This document shows, in pieces, positions 51,120-58,704 of a stretch of DNA of 64,000 bases. The position numbers and the translations under genes were made by a program. The stretch's first letter is position 1. The number at the start of each line of letters is the position of its first letter. The notes under the pieces are model-generated. The model was not told the DNA's origin. It was given only the letters and a program-made list of their open reading frames with translations, and searched no databases. Source of the stretch: Planctomicrobium piriforme (GTDB lineage: Bacteria > Planctomycetota > Planctomycetia > Planctomycetales > Planctomycetaceae); the NCBI RefSeq assembly GCF_900113665.1, contig NZ_FOQD01000004.1:186001-250000 (forward strand), given 5' to 3'.

Positions 51120-51394
51120 TTTGCTTCTCCAATGTTACGCAGGTAAGACGATTCGAGGTTCAGCCAGATTTGAACGCTTGTTCCGAGTCCCTTTGCGATG
51201 ACTTCGGCGAGGTCTCCAAGCCTGATTCCATATCGATGCTCACAGCCAGGCTCAGCGCAGGCGACGTACATTTCAATCGCCAGTGTGTTCACCGGGTCGC
51301 CTTCTGCGAGGTCCGCAGCAGTGATGCCGCGAGCCTCCATTTCGTCCTTCAGGTACTCACCGGGGTGGAAGGCGAATGCTGGGTTGGGTGTCAC
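51116..51394 (-). CDS. HigA-like HTH protein with inserted segment
   Basis: 92 residues from a GTG, with GGGAG upstream. HPGEYLKDEMEARGITAADL and LAEVIAKGLGTSVQIWLNLE match the HigA-like antidote HTH, but 29 residues (VNTLAIEMYVACAEPGCEHR and more) interrupt the region where the recognition helix would lie. It may be a non-functional or altered regulator. No adjacent toxin. Confidence 0.55.
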   Translation of the reverse strand: MTPNPAFAFHPGEYLKDEMEARGITAADLAEGDPVNTLAIEMYVACAEPGCEHRYGIRLGDLAEVIAKGLGTSVQIWLNLESSYLRNIGEAK

Positions 51395-51431
51395 GTTTCA
51401 CTCCCCTCGAAAGTCGGTATGCGGGACGGGT

Positions 51432-51668
51432 CTATTCAAGTCGCCACACTCGAATCACGCCTTCACTCTCAATGTGTCGCGTGGCATACTTTCTCTTCGT
51501 CGCGGCCTTTTCGACGCGAAGGCGAGACATGAGGCGATTGCGTATCTTGCTCAGCGGCAAGTCGCCACCACAGGGAACGTCAAAGCAGTCCCCGGCTTCC
51601 ATCTCTGAGAACGGAAACTCGGACTTCTTTGCTTTGGAATATGGGATGTCTTTTTTGATTTCGTACAT
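51432..51668 (-). CDS. Small conserved-looking phage protein
   Basis: 78 residues. YSKAKKSEFPFSEMEAGDCF then DLPLSKIRNRLMSRLRVEKA, with C-terminal EGVIRVWRLE. This layout of strand, helix and strand recurs in phage regulator-like proteins. Function unknown. Confidence 0.5.
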   Translation of the reverse strand: MYEIKKDIPYSKAKKSEFPFSEMEAGDCFDVPCGGDLPLSKIRNRLMSRLRVEKAATKRKYATRHIESEGVIRVWRLE

Positions 51669-51723
51669 TGTCGTGATGCCAGTTGGTTGTCAGTTTCAGT
51701 GAATCGGAGGTCTGCGGGACGGG

Positions 51724-51927
51724 TCAGGCGTTGTCTTTGGACTGACCTGTTATTGCTTCTCGGATGTGCCTGAGTGTTTCACTAATGAACACGAAATACA
51801 GCCAACCGATTGCCAGGCACTTGAATCCGAGGTCAAGCTGCGTGTAGGCCAGCATTGAGGAATATAGTTCCCAGCACACTATCGCGAGGCCGCCCCATGC
51901 CAGTAGGTGAAAAGTCACTCGCTTCAC
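51724..51927 (-). CDS. Small two-span membrane protein
   Basis: 67 residues from a GTG. Hydrophobic segments FHLLAWGGLAIVCWELYSSM and GFKCLAIGWLYFVFISETL indicate two spans. A superinfection-exclusion or holin role is possible; nothing specific. A short frame overlaps its start. Confidence 0.5.
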   Translation of the reverse strand: MKRVTFHLLAWGGLAIVCWELYSSMLAYTQLDLGFKCLAIGWLYFVFISETLRHIREAITGQSKDNA

Positions 51928-51991
51928 TTCGACACCGTTCCTTCCAGTTCCCGTTCCAACACCTCAACCCCCGCTCGCTTCACGTTCTCGG

Positions 51992-52501
51992 TCAGGTCGC
52001 CTTCAACGCTTCCAGTGCCTCGACAGCAGCGAGCTTCGCCTGCTCACCAAACTCTTCGTAGCTGCATTCGTGCCACTTGCGGTCGGGTGCTTCCGTCAAC
52101 CGCCACTCGACGTGATCGGTGTTGAACTCCACTTCCAGCCAGCAGCCGGTGTGCGGTCGATGCTCTTGGATTTTGCGGCCGGTCTGCTGGATGAGTTCCA
52201 TTGTTTCCAGGGACGCGGCTGGCTCGCGGTAGGATGCGACGTGGGATTCGAGCGGTTCTTTAACGAAGTGCCGTTCCCGCAAGTTCCACATCGCCAGTCC
52301 GATTTTCTTCGCCGCCTGCCAAGCATTTGTGAGCGCGACGTTGTCGAACAGTTCAGCAGGTCCGCCGTTCAGGTTGGCGTATTCGCATACGGCCTCATTG
52401 AGTCGGTCTGCGTTGTCCCCAACACTCCCGTCATCCCCCGTGAGCAGAAACCTCACCCGGTCGTCTAACGCCTGCCCGGTCAGTTGCGTGGTGGTTGTCA
52501 T
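51992..52501 (-). CDS. Unknown protein
   Basis: 169 residues. Mixed fold: DDRVRFLLTGDDGSVGDNAD, RERHFVKEPLESHVASYREP, and a C-terminal acidic helix (EEFGEQAKLAAVEALEALK). Separated from neighbours by short gaps. Function unknown. Confidence 0.5.
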   Translation of the reverse strand: MTTTTQLTGQALDDRVRFLLTGDDGSVGDNADRLNEAVCEYANLNGGPAELFDNVALTNAWQAAKKIGLAMWNLRERHFVKEPLESHVASYREPAASLETMELIQQTGRKIQEHRPHTGCWLEVEFNTDHVEWRLTEAPDRKWHECSYEEFGEQAKLAAVEALEALKAT

Positions 52502-52526
52502 GTCGCTTTGTCCTTCTTGTCAGGTG

Positions 52527-53033
52527 TCAAGCAACAGTCGCTGGATCTGCTCGCCTTAGCCACCCCTCACGACTGTCGCCGAGCCGACCGTCAAGTTCGC
52601 TCTCGGATTCGGGGTGAAGATGCATGTCATTCACAAGTCGAACGTAGAGCTTGTGCCACCACCGTTTAATACGTTCGTCTGGGTGCTTGTAACCAAGGAT
52701 TTCTACGGCATGAAGCAGATGAAGTTGAAAGTGGTGCGGGATGCCATCAAGAGATCGCAAGTATTCATCGCAATGGGTGTCCATCAAATACTCCCACTGA
52801 TCGTCGATAATGAGTCCGACAGAGGGACCCGTGAACGATCCGCCGTTGCTGTCGTATGGGTTTTCCAGAACCTTGCCATCGGTCGCGGAGACGAGCACAC
52901 ATCTCCGGAACCAACGAAGCAGCATCTTCACGGAACCGTATTTCGGCACACCATCGGGGCCACGGATGGCCGTCAGTAAAACCGTCTGCTGCATCATTGG
53001 AATCGTCTCGGTCCACGCTTGCATTACTCTCAT
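52527..53033 (-). CDS. Unknown protein
   Basis: 168 residues with AGGAA upstream. Aromatic-rich (LLRWFRRCVLVSATDGKVLE; IIDDQWEYLMDTHCDEYLRS; RIKRWWHKLYVRLVNDMH). A compact beta-alpha fold is likely. Encoded next to the frameshifted methyltransferase. Function unknown. Confidence 0.55.
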   Translation of the reverse strand: MRVMQAWTETIPMMQQTVLLTAIRGPDGVPKYGSVKMLLRWFRRCVLVSATDGKVLENPYDSNGGSFTGPSVGLIIDDQWEYLMDTHCDEYLRSLDGIPHHFQLHLLHAVEILGYKHPDERIKRWWHKLYVRLVNDMHLHPESESELDGRLGDSREGWLRRADPATVA

Positions 53034-53081
53034 TTCACGGTTCCTTTATTGGTTACAGTCTTTACTTCTCGTGTTCAGCAT

Positions 53082-53718
53082 TCACGCTGTCTGGCGCACT
53101 CTCGCAACGCCCTGGTTTGCCTCAAAAACCGCTCTCGCAAACCCCATCGGAGTCGCGCTTCTCAGGTTCGCCCTGTCATTCGTTGGCGGCATCAGGTGCA
53201 TCAAGCTCCCCTGTGCCGGCGGAACTGCTCGCGGCTCTGGCATAACGAACCCCCCCCCCCGTCCAAAGGCACGTTGACTTCGTGTACTCGTCGCCGGGCG
53301 GGTCCAGGTATCCACCGTAGTCGCAAGGGTCGAAGATGCTGTTTGGCTTCCCGTGAATCCCGCTAATGCGTCCGACAGGGTTTTCAATCATGAACGGACA
53401 GCCCGCCCAGTTCGCCGCGGTGTACGCAGCGTGAAAGCAGTCCATGCCGTCCCGTAACATCGGCCACGATTTCTTCGCGAAGTCCCTGGCGCCGGACACT
53501 GCCAGATGAGTGCATGGAGGGAACGCAAACAGAATCAGCGGCCTGTCAGGTGGCAACCACGAGCGGGCGTCACCCCAGACGAAATGAATGTTTCCGTCAG
53601 ATCGGTCCCGCCGGATGCTGTGCTGAATGTCGACGCAATAGCACTGGAAGCCGGCGTCGGCCCACGGTCGCACCATGTTTCCTGTGTAGTCGAACAAGCT
53701 CACAATGATTCCGTTCAC
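53082..53718 (-). pseudogene. Cytosine-methyltransferase-like gene with a homopolymer frameshift
   Basis: Frame A (53176-53718 with the GTG at 53718) gives GIIVSLFDYTGNMVRPWADA, an FPPCTHLAVSGA loop and PFMIENPVGRISG, the pattern of a phage DNA-methyltransferase-like family. After an 11-base C run (53250-53260) the family's expected ending (FVMPEPRAVPPAQGSLM then DRANLRSATPMGFARAVFEA) continues in another frame and stops at 53082. Ten bases in place of eleven would give one continuous protein of about 211 residues. A sequencing error, a real mutation or phase variation are all possible. Confidence 0.65.
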
Positions 53719-53720
53719 GC

Positions 53721-53831
53721 TCACTCCAGTATCAGTTTCTTGTAAATGCACAGCACCACGGTGATCGCAGTGATGACGATGGTCCAGGCGTTGAGAGCGT
53801 TGATTCTTGGCGGTTGTTTCATTTGTTTCAT
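53721..53831 (-). CDS. Small single-pass membrane peptide
   Basis: 36 residues from the ATG at 53831. KQPPRINALNAWTIVITAIT and VVLCIYKK make a single membrane span with a basic end. It lies three bases upstream of the methylase start. A longer frame from 53993 is rejected because it runs inside the neighbour. Function unknown. Confidence 0.4.
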   Translation of the reverse strand: MKQMKQPPRINALNAWTIVITAITVVLCIYKKLILE

Positions 53832-53866
53832 TCCCACAATTCCCCCGCAAAATCCGGCCGGGGCTG

Positions 53867-54139
53867 TCAGGGCTGGCGGTTGTCTTTGCTCGGTTGTGGC
53901 TCGAAGCACTTCCCTGACCACGCCATGTTTTTGATGCGGTTCAGACCGGCGCTCGACCACCGCTGAACAATCATTGCGTTCACTTTGGCCCAATCAGTCG
54001 GCCAGCTCGATCTCAACGCCAAAGCATAGGTCTGTGCAATTTGACGCTGATTGCAACCTTGTTTGATTTCGTTCTCAATGACCATTTCAACGGCCATTAG
54101 TTCGCTCACAAAACCACTCGTTTCAGTTCCCATCTTCAT
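53867..54139 (-). CDS. Small phage protein with conserved pattern
   Basis: 90 residues. QRQIAQTYALALRSSWPTDW followed by AKVNAMIVQRWSSAGLNRIK matches a recurrent phage motif (Q-x-x-IA-x-T-YA-x-AL-x-S...TDW...RWS...GL-x-RIK). Probably helical. Function unknown. Confidence 0.6.
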   Translation of the reverse strand: MKMGTETSGFVSELMAVEMVIENEIKQGCNQRQIAQTYALALRSSWPTDWAKVNAMIVQRWSSAGLNRIKNMAWSGKCFEPQPSKDNRQP

Positions 54140-54291
54140 CGCTCCAGGTTGGCCGGGGGGCTAGGCTTCTTTTCCTTTTCTCCGAGTCCGATTGCCAAGT
54201 TGCAGTGGCACCGGAACTCCCAGTTTTTGAGGATGCCGTCACATCGCGGGCACCTCCACTCCCACGGTTTCGGTTCGCGATGCTCAGCCAT
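54136..54291 (-). CDS. Zinc-ribbon peptide
   Basis: 51 residues from the ATG at 54291. WRCPRCDGILKNWEFRCHCN has CxxC and CxC. Overlaps both neighbours slightly; a longer frame to 54381 is rejected. Function unknown. Confidence 0.45.
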   Translation of the reverse strand: MAEHREPKPWEWRCPRCDGILKNWEFRCHCNLAIGLGEKEKKPSPPANLER

Positions 54292-54634
54292 TGGGGTTAT
54301 CCTTCCCGCCCCGACCGGCAGCGGCGAGGGCTTTACGCAGGTCTGCTGCTGCCACGTCGTCACCATGCCAGTCCAGTTCATCCGCAGCCTTCAGTGCAGC
54401 CTCGACCAGCCCGTCCATCTGCCGCCGCAGGTCCGTGGGGGAGTCGATGCCTGCTTCCTCGATCGCACGGTCGAGGTCTTCATTGAACGCGCCGTCTTCC
54501 GATGCGACAAGTGCGACTTCGGCAAGCGCGTCCCAGTGCTGATCTGTTGCACTGCGTCGAAAGTGGGAAACAAACTTCCGTCGCCATTCGTCGGTTGTCA
54601 GCGACTTTCTATCGTTCTTAGTTGCCTGGCTCAT
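54284..54634 (-). CDS. Small unknown protein
   Basis: 116 residues, helical and acidic with Lys patches (TDEWRRKFVSHFRRSATDQH; DALAEVALVASEDGAFNEDL). ATGA-coupled. Function unknown. Confidence 0.5.
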   Translation of the reverse strand: MSQATKNDRKSLTTDEWRRKFVSHFRRSATDQHWDALAEVALVASEDGAFNEDLDRAIEEAGIDSPTDLRRQMDGLVEAALKAADELDWHGDDVAAADLRKALAAAGRGGKDNPNG

Positions 54635-55044
54635 GTGGCCTCCTTCAGTGTTTTCAGTGTCTGTGTCATGCAGAACGCGAACGTGCCCGTCGCGAGCTTC
54701 TGCGGTGATGTCGTCGGAGTCAGTGACGTTGGCAGGTGCAATCTCGGAAATGGTCCGTTCGTCGCTTTGATGGTGTACACCGATTCCGCGAGACCGCCAC
54801 GGGTTTCATTGCATACAAACTTCAGGTTCGTAATCGGCAGTCCGTCCCTGCAGATAAGTTCCATCGGGTCCGTGATCGGTCGAGGCCGGTATCGAGACCT
54901 GCCTTTGCCTCGCTCTTGCGACGGAACTCGAAAGGTGTTGTCCCCAGACTCTTCGATGAAGATGCGCCAGTCCGCAGCGACAATCACGTCGATGTTGTAG
55001 AAGTGGCCGTCGTCGCAGCAGACGTAGATATATCCAAGGCTCAT
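54631..55044 (-). CDS. Unknown protein
   Basis: 137 residues from the ATG at 55044 (a GTG one codon upstream is possible); GGGAG lies upstream. Beta-rich N-terminus (GYIYVCCDDGHFYNIDVIVA), then a basic RGKGRSRYRPRPITDPM. Function unknown. Confidence 0.5.
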   Translation of the reverse strand: MSLGYIYVCCDDGHFYNIDVIVAADWRIFIEESGDNTFRVPSQERGKGRSRYRPRPITDPMELICRDGLPITNLKFVCNETRGGLAESVYTIKATNGPFPRLHLPTSLTPTTSPQKLATGTFAFCMTQTLKTLKEAT

Positions 55045-55082
55045 CACTCAACTCCCATCTCGGGGTCAGGGGCGTGATACGG

Positions 55083-55298
55083 TCAGGGTTCGGGCAGTGC
55101 GTCGACTTCCGCGTCGGTCATGTTGCGAACATGGAAAGTCACCGTCACTGGACCTCCGAGCGGGTCTCGCTGGATGTCTTTGAGAACCTCCCCCATCAGA
55201 TGGGCCAGCGATTCACCGCAGTCGCCTTTCTCGTGAAGCCTCCCGACGTACGTTTGGCAGTCGAAAACATCGGCCTCAATAAACAGTCGTTGTGCCAT
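55083..55298 (-). CDS. Small unknown protein
   Basis: 71 residues from the ATG at 55298 (GAGG upstream; the ATG one codon earlier is too close). QRLFIEADVFDCQTYVGRLH and GPVTVTFHVRNMTDAEV suggest a small beta-alpha protein. Next to the tRNA-like region. Function unknown. Confidence 0.5.
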   Translation of the reverse strand: MAQRLFIEADVFDCQTYVGRLHEKGDCGESLAHLMGEVLKDIQRDPLGGPVTVTFHVRNMTDAEVDALPEP

Positions 55299-55301
55299 CA
55301 T

Positions 55302-55537
55302 CGCCTCGTGTTGTTTGGCAGGTTTGAACTATCCGGAAATTCCGGACAGTTGCTGTCAGTGGTTGAAACTATGCCCGTCGAGATGTGTGAAAGGTGCCCG
55401 TCTCTCCGGGCTGTCACCGCGTCCGTGCTACGTTTGCGGTTTGCTGCGGCGGCCTCCAACCTCAGAACTCACCTTCCAGTTGGAATCCCCGTCTTCAACT
55501 GATAACAGTGGAGGTGAGGGGGAACATTTCATCGAAG
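55302..55537. other. Gene-free stretch with palindrome
   Basis: No convincing gene. It holds a perfect 13-base CCGGAAATTCCGG palindrome near 55341-55353. The tRNA-like region follows. Confidence 0.4.
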
Positions 55538-55781
55538 TGGTCGCGTCTGGGTTCGAACCAGAAACTACTCTCGCCTTGCAAAGCGATTTCATGCACAAGG
55601 ATGGACTTTTGGCGTCGTGGGCCTGAATGCTCCACGGATCGTGGATAGCAGCCACATGCAGCCGCAGTCTCGTTTTCCGTGTTACAGTTTCGGCGACCTC
55701 CGTTCTCCACGAACGGCGCTCTGTCGTCTGAGCTACCACGCTTCCCGCCCTCATGGTGTCTGCCAATTCCACCACGCGACC
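55538..55781 (-). ncRNA. Composite tRNA-like RNA
   Basis: The 5' end (minus strand, from 55781) reads GGTCGCG-TG-GTGGAATTGGCAGACAC, a tRNA acceptor strand and Leu-type D arm. The 3' end reads TCTGG-TTCGAAC-CCAGA (a T arm) and CGCGACC-A, fully complementary to GGTCGCG 244 nt away. Between them lies a second D-arm-like GGTAGCTCAGACGACAGAGC. No canonical anticodon arm joins these parts. Possible readings: tRNA fragments, an intron-like insertion or a tRNA mimic. Confidence 0.45.
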
Positions 55782-56072
55782 ATGTTGCCGCAGTTAGGGT
55801 CGCGGCTCACCCGAGTGCTGGTTAGTTCTTCATGGCTGTTCTCCTGTTGCTGTTGAATCGAAATACTGTCCTCATCCACTGCCTCAAGCCCGCGTGAACG
55901 GGCTGTCTCGGCTCAACTTGTTTCAATAAACCGCGTGATCCCTATGGGGTTGTAGAGCACTCAGACTCGCGGCATTAGGTGCTCGGCCAGCTTTCATTCC
56001 ACTCGCATCTGGCCCCTGCTTTTGGTGTGGAGTGACTCAACTTGTCGCGGGCGGAAGGGCGGGGCGGCGGCG
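55782..56072. other. Gene-free stretch upstream of the tRNA-like RNA
   Basis: No gene seen. It holds GCCGC/GCGGC pairing near 55789-55808 and GTTGTAGAGCAC near 55954, a short D-arm-like string. I see nothing else supportable. Confidence 0.35.
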
Positions 56073-57053
56073 TTACCACGACCATTCGCTGACGATTTCA
56101 CATCGCTGCACTTTCACAATCTCGCCGTCTTTCACTGAAACATCCGCCGATTTCATAAGTGCCACCTTGTCTCCGAACCGGCAGCAAAGGACGGCACCTG
56201 GTCGAACTCGCCATGCGAACCGCTCTGAAGTCACGCACGCGAGACCCGTGGCAGAGACCTCAATTGTCGAACACTCACCAGTGATGACCGCAGCACCCCT
56301 GTCCCCGGAAGCCGTCGCAGCACCCCTGTACCCGGAAGCCGTCGCAGCACCGCTGTCCCCGGAAGCCGTCGCAGCACCGCTGTACCCGGAAGCCGTCGCA
56401 GCACCGCTGTCCCCGGAAGCCGTCGCAGCACCCCTGTCCCCGGAAGCCGTCGCAGCACCGCTGGCCCCGGAAGCCGTCGCAGCACCGCTGTCCCCGGAAG
56501 CCGTCGCAGCACCCCTGTCCCCGGAAGCCGTCGCAGCACCCCTGTCCCCGGAAGCCGTCGCAGCACCCCTGTCCCCGGAAGCCGTCGCAGCACCGCTGGC
56601 CCCGGAAGCCGTCGCAGCACCGCTGGCAGCCATCTTCACCCACGCAACGTGGCCGGGAATCGTCAGCTTCAGTGCTTCTGAATATGCGCCACAAAAGACC
56701 ACTTCAGGGCATCGACAGGCTTCGTCGTTGGGAACCGCTTTCACTTTGTCGCCGAGATCGATCACGTCGTCAGGATGCGCGGCAAAGACAATCCATGTCG
56801 CCCCAAAGTCTGGGAACTTTCCTTCCCCGAGACCGAATCCCCATGCCCATCCGAACAATCCGCCACTGCTGCAATCAGGTTCTCGGCTGAACTTCGCGGG
56901 ACGGACAGGACCGCTCTTCGGCCACACGAAACCACCGTGCGAAGTCAGGTCGTTGTTCACGACTTTTAGAATCAGGACTTTGTCGCCTCCGTTGGTCCAT
57001 TGGTGGCGCGGCGTGATGACTTGTTCGGTTTCTTGTGGCATCGTGAAATCCAT
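56073..57053 (-). CDS. DUF7666-like protein with nine-residue repeats
   Basis: 326 residues. The N-terminal domain (LKVVNNDLTSHGGFVWPKSG onward) is followed by about 12 repeats of G-[DAY]-[RS]-GAATAS (residues about 145-255), then a C-terminal ordered module. Similar GxxGAATAS or TATAGYRG repeats are known in phage DUF7666 proteins and probably form a beta-roll. The gene has no strong ribosome-binding site. Function unknown; repeats could vary in number. Confidence 0.6.
   Translation of the reverse strand: MDFTMPQETEQVITPRHQWTNGGDKVLILKVVNNDLTSHGGFVWPKSGPVRPAKFSREPDCSSGGLFGWAWGFGLGEGKFPDFGATWIVFAAHPDDVIDLGDKVKAVPNDEACRCPEVVFCGAYSEALKLTIPGHVAWVKMAASGAATASGASGAATASGDRGAATASGDRGAATASGDRGAATASGDSGAATASGASGAATASGDRGAATASGDSGAATASGYSGAATASGDSGAATASGYRGAATASGDRGAAVITGECSTIEVSATGLACVTSERFAWRVRPGAVLCCRFGDKVALMKSADVSVKDGEIVKVQRCEIVSEWSW
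56288..56626 (-). repeat. 27-bp tandem repeat array inside a gene
   Basis: About 12.5 copies of a 27-bp unit (minus strand: GGAxxxCGGGGCTGCGACGGCTTCC type), differing mainly at the GAC/GCC/TAC and CGG/AGC codons. In frame with the protein. Not CRISPR: there are no spacers. Confidence 0.9.
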
Positions 57054-57102
57054 GTAGGTAAGTGAAAGTCGCTATTCAAAGTTCCCCCAGCTCGCCGGCT
57101 GG

Positions 57103-57288
57103 TTACTGTTTCAATTCAGCGGCGACAGCATCTTCCGACAACTCCTCGCGCAACTTGGCGATCAGAAGTTCCTGCCGCTTAATCTTCGCCTTCGCCTGGC
57201 ACAGCACTCGCGTGGTACTGGGGCGCGGACTCCTGTACCTGCGAAGGTGGTCGATCTCGTCTTGAATGCGTTTCCTGAGTTGGGACAT
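57103..57288 (-). CDS. Small basic helical protein
   Basis: 61 residues. RKRIQDEIDHLRRYRSPRPS and KAKIKRQELLIAKLREELSE; basic N-terminus and a coiled-coil-like C-terminus. The closest ribosome-binding site is weak. Function unknown. Confidence 0.5.
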   Translation of the reverse strand: MSQLRKRIQDEIDHLRRYRSPRPSTTRVLCQAKAKIKRQELLIAKLREELSEDAVAAELKQ

Positions 57289-57303
57289 TCCTCACTCTCC
57301 TGG

Positions 57304-57573
57304 TTACTTGCGAAGTTCCGCGAGCAGGGCGTCTGCTGCTTTCTTGTATCCGTGAAACATCGCCTCCTCGCAGGCGACCATGAAGAACGAAAGTGTTCCT
57401 GCGTTTACTTCCCGCACAAGGTCTGCATATCCCTTCATGTCGTCATCCTCAAACAGAGCGATGACCCACCGTCGAAACCGCACAAGGGGAATGTCCCCAC
57501 TGCCATCGTCCCACGGTCGCGCTGGAATTGGAGGCATCTCTATTGCAGGTCCGCCATCGTCGATTGCTGCCAT
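57304..57573 (-). CDS. Small unknown protein
   Basis: 89 residues. PLVRFRRWVIALFEDDDMKG and NAGTLSFFMVACEEAMFHGY; compact alpha/beta. Lies just after the pentapeptide gene in transcription order. Function unknown. Confidence 0.5.
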   Translation of the reverse strand: MAAIDDGGPAIEMPPIPARPWDDGSGDIPLVRFRRWVIALFEDDDMKGYADLVREVNAGTLSFFMVACEEAMFHGYKKAADALLAELRK

Positions 57574-57575
57574 TT

Positions 57576-58367
57576 CTAGACTCCCGCCAATTGCAGTGCT
57601 GTTCCGCGAATCGTCGACACGAGCAACAACGCCTCGTCAACCCATTGCAGTGTGATTTTTGCGACCTCGCTGGTTTCCGGAGTGTCGCCAGGCTTCAGGT
57701 TCGTGAACCATAATTCGCGCGGCGATGAGGCATTGATTGGCATCTTTTTCAGCGACTCAAATTCATCCCACGGCAGATGGCATGCGTGCGCCATTGTGCC
57801 AGCGAGACACGCACATTCACCGCTGTAAGTCGAGCCGTCGATTTTGCCGTCAACGATGGCCTGCCTGAGAAATGGAATCTCATCGGGCAATTGCAGGATT
57901 GCCAGTATCAGGTCTTGGCGAATGTGATCGAGGTTGGCTCCGTCGAGGTTGGCTCCGTAGAGGTTGGCTCCGTCGAGGTTGGCTCCGTAGAGGTTGGCTC
58001 CGTAGAGGTTGGCTCCGTAGAGGTTGGCTCGCGTGAGGTTGGCTCCGTAGAGGTTGGCTCCGTCGAGGTTGGCTCCGTAGAGGTTGGCTCCGTAGAGGTT
58101 GGCTCCGTAGAGGTTGGCTCCGTCGAGGTTGGCTCCGTAGAGGTTGGCTCCGTAGAGGTTGGCTCGCGTGAGGTTGGCTCGCGTGAGGTTGGCTCGCGTG
58201 AGGTTGGCTCGCGTGAGGTTGGCTCGCGTGAGGTTGGCTCCGTAGAGGTTGGCTCGCGTGAGGTTGGCTCCGTCCTTCACTGCCTTTTGCACCGCAGCAG
58301 AAACGTCGGTCAGATCAGATCGATAGAGGACTGCATTGGTCCAGCGATTGAGAATCTCGATGCTCAT
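57576..58367 (-). CDS. Pentapeptide-repeat protein
   Basis: 263 residues. Residues about 35-147 consist of about 23 pentapeptides of A-N-L-[TYD]-[RG] form (RANLYGANLTRANLT and so on), the right-handed quadrilateral beta-helix of the pentapeptide-repeat family. Some such proteins mimic DNA and protect or inhibit gyrase. The C-terminal 100 residues form a separate domain. Gyrase interaction is a family possibility, not shown. Confidence 0.85.
   Translation of the reverse strand: MSIEILNRWTNAVLYRSDLTDVSAAVQKAVKDGANLTRANLYGANLTRANLTRANLTRANLTRANLTRANLYGANLYGANLDGANLYGANLYGANLYGANLDGANLYGANLTRANLYGANLYGANLYGANLDGANLYGANLDGANLDHIRQDLILAILQLPDEIPFLRQAIVDGKIDGSTYSGECACLAGTMAHACHLPWDEFESLKKMPINASSPRELWFTNLKPGDTPETSEVAKITLQWVDEALLLVSTIRGTALQLAGV
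57930..58275 (-). repeat. 15-bp tandem repeats encoding pentapeptides
   Basis: About 23 copies of a 15-bp unit, nearly identical at the DNA level (plus-strand form GAGGTTGGCTCCGTA, GAGGTTGGCTCCGTC or GAGGTTGGCTCGCGT). Likely to change length by slippage or recombination. Not CRISPR. Confidence 0.9.
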
Positions 58368-58425
58368 GTTTCGTCTCCTTGTTGATTGATAATTGCTGCC
58401 ATTTCGGCTCCGGGGTTGGGGTTGG

Positions 58426-58704
58426 TCATTCGTCCCGCCACATTCGTTCGCGCCGGGCTCGTTTCTCTTCCCATGTCGGATTCTTCGTTTTGACGCTGGG
58501 AACGGCCCAGATCAGGCACTTGTCCGGTGCAAAATCAAACTCGAACATGATCGCTTCGAAGCCGTATTTCGCGCCGATACTAACCATCAATTGCATCGCC
58601 TCTTCTCGACTGGCCTCGCCCTTCTTGAGTCGCTTTTGGATGTCGTCCAGGGCGTTGTTGTCGGCGAGACTGATCTCGAACCGCTTCTTCTTTAGCGACC
58701 TCAT
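58426..58704 (-). CDS. Small unknown protein
   Basis: 92 residues, AGGAC upstream. SLKKKRFEISLADNNALDDI and QLMVSIGAKYGFEAIMFEFD; alpha/beta with a basic C-terminus. Its 5' part overlaps the 3' end of the loader-like gene by 125 bp in another frame, an unusually long overlap. Function unknown. Confidence 0.45.
   Translation of the reverse strand: MRSLKKKRFEISLADNNALDDIQKRLKKGEASREEAMQLMVSIGAKYGFEAIMFEFDFAPDKCLIWAVPSVKTKNPTWEEKRARRERMWRDE

Noticed and set aside
55428..55775. A 115-codon minus-strand frame starting MVELADT and containing SGSNPDA
   Set aside because: It runs through tRNA-like sequence; these strings are typical of mistranslated tRNA genes, not proteins.
55538..55781. tmRNA
   Set aside because: The acceptor stem is perfectly paired, the D arm is Leu-type, and no tag reading frame ending in an ALAA-like sequence is visible.
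56231..56694. Two minus-strand frames rich in LRRLPG and CCDGFRGQ repeats
   Set aside because: Out-of-frame readings of the same 27-bp repeat array; the main gene frame explains the DNA.
56288..58275. CRISPR array
   Set aside because: The repeats are contiguous, in-frame and without unique spacers; no cas gene is present.
57777..58385. A plus-strand frame of EVGSVEVGSV repeats
   Set aside because: Opposite-strand reading of the pentapeptide repeats.
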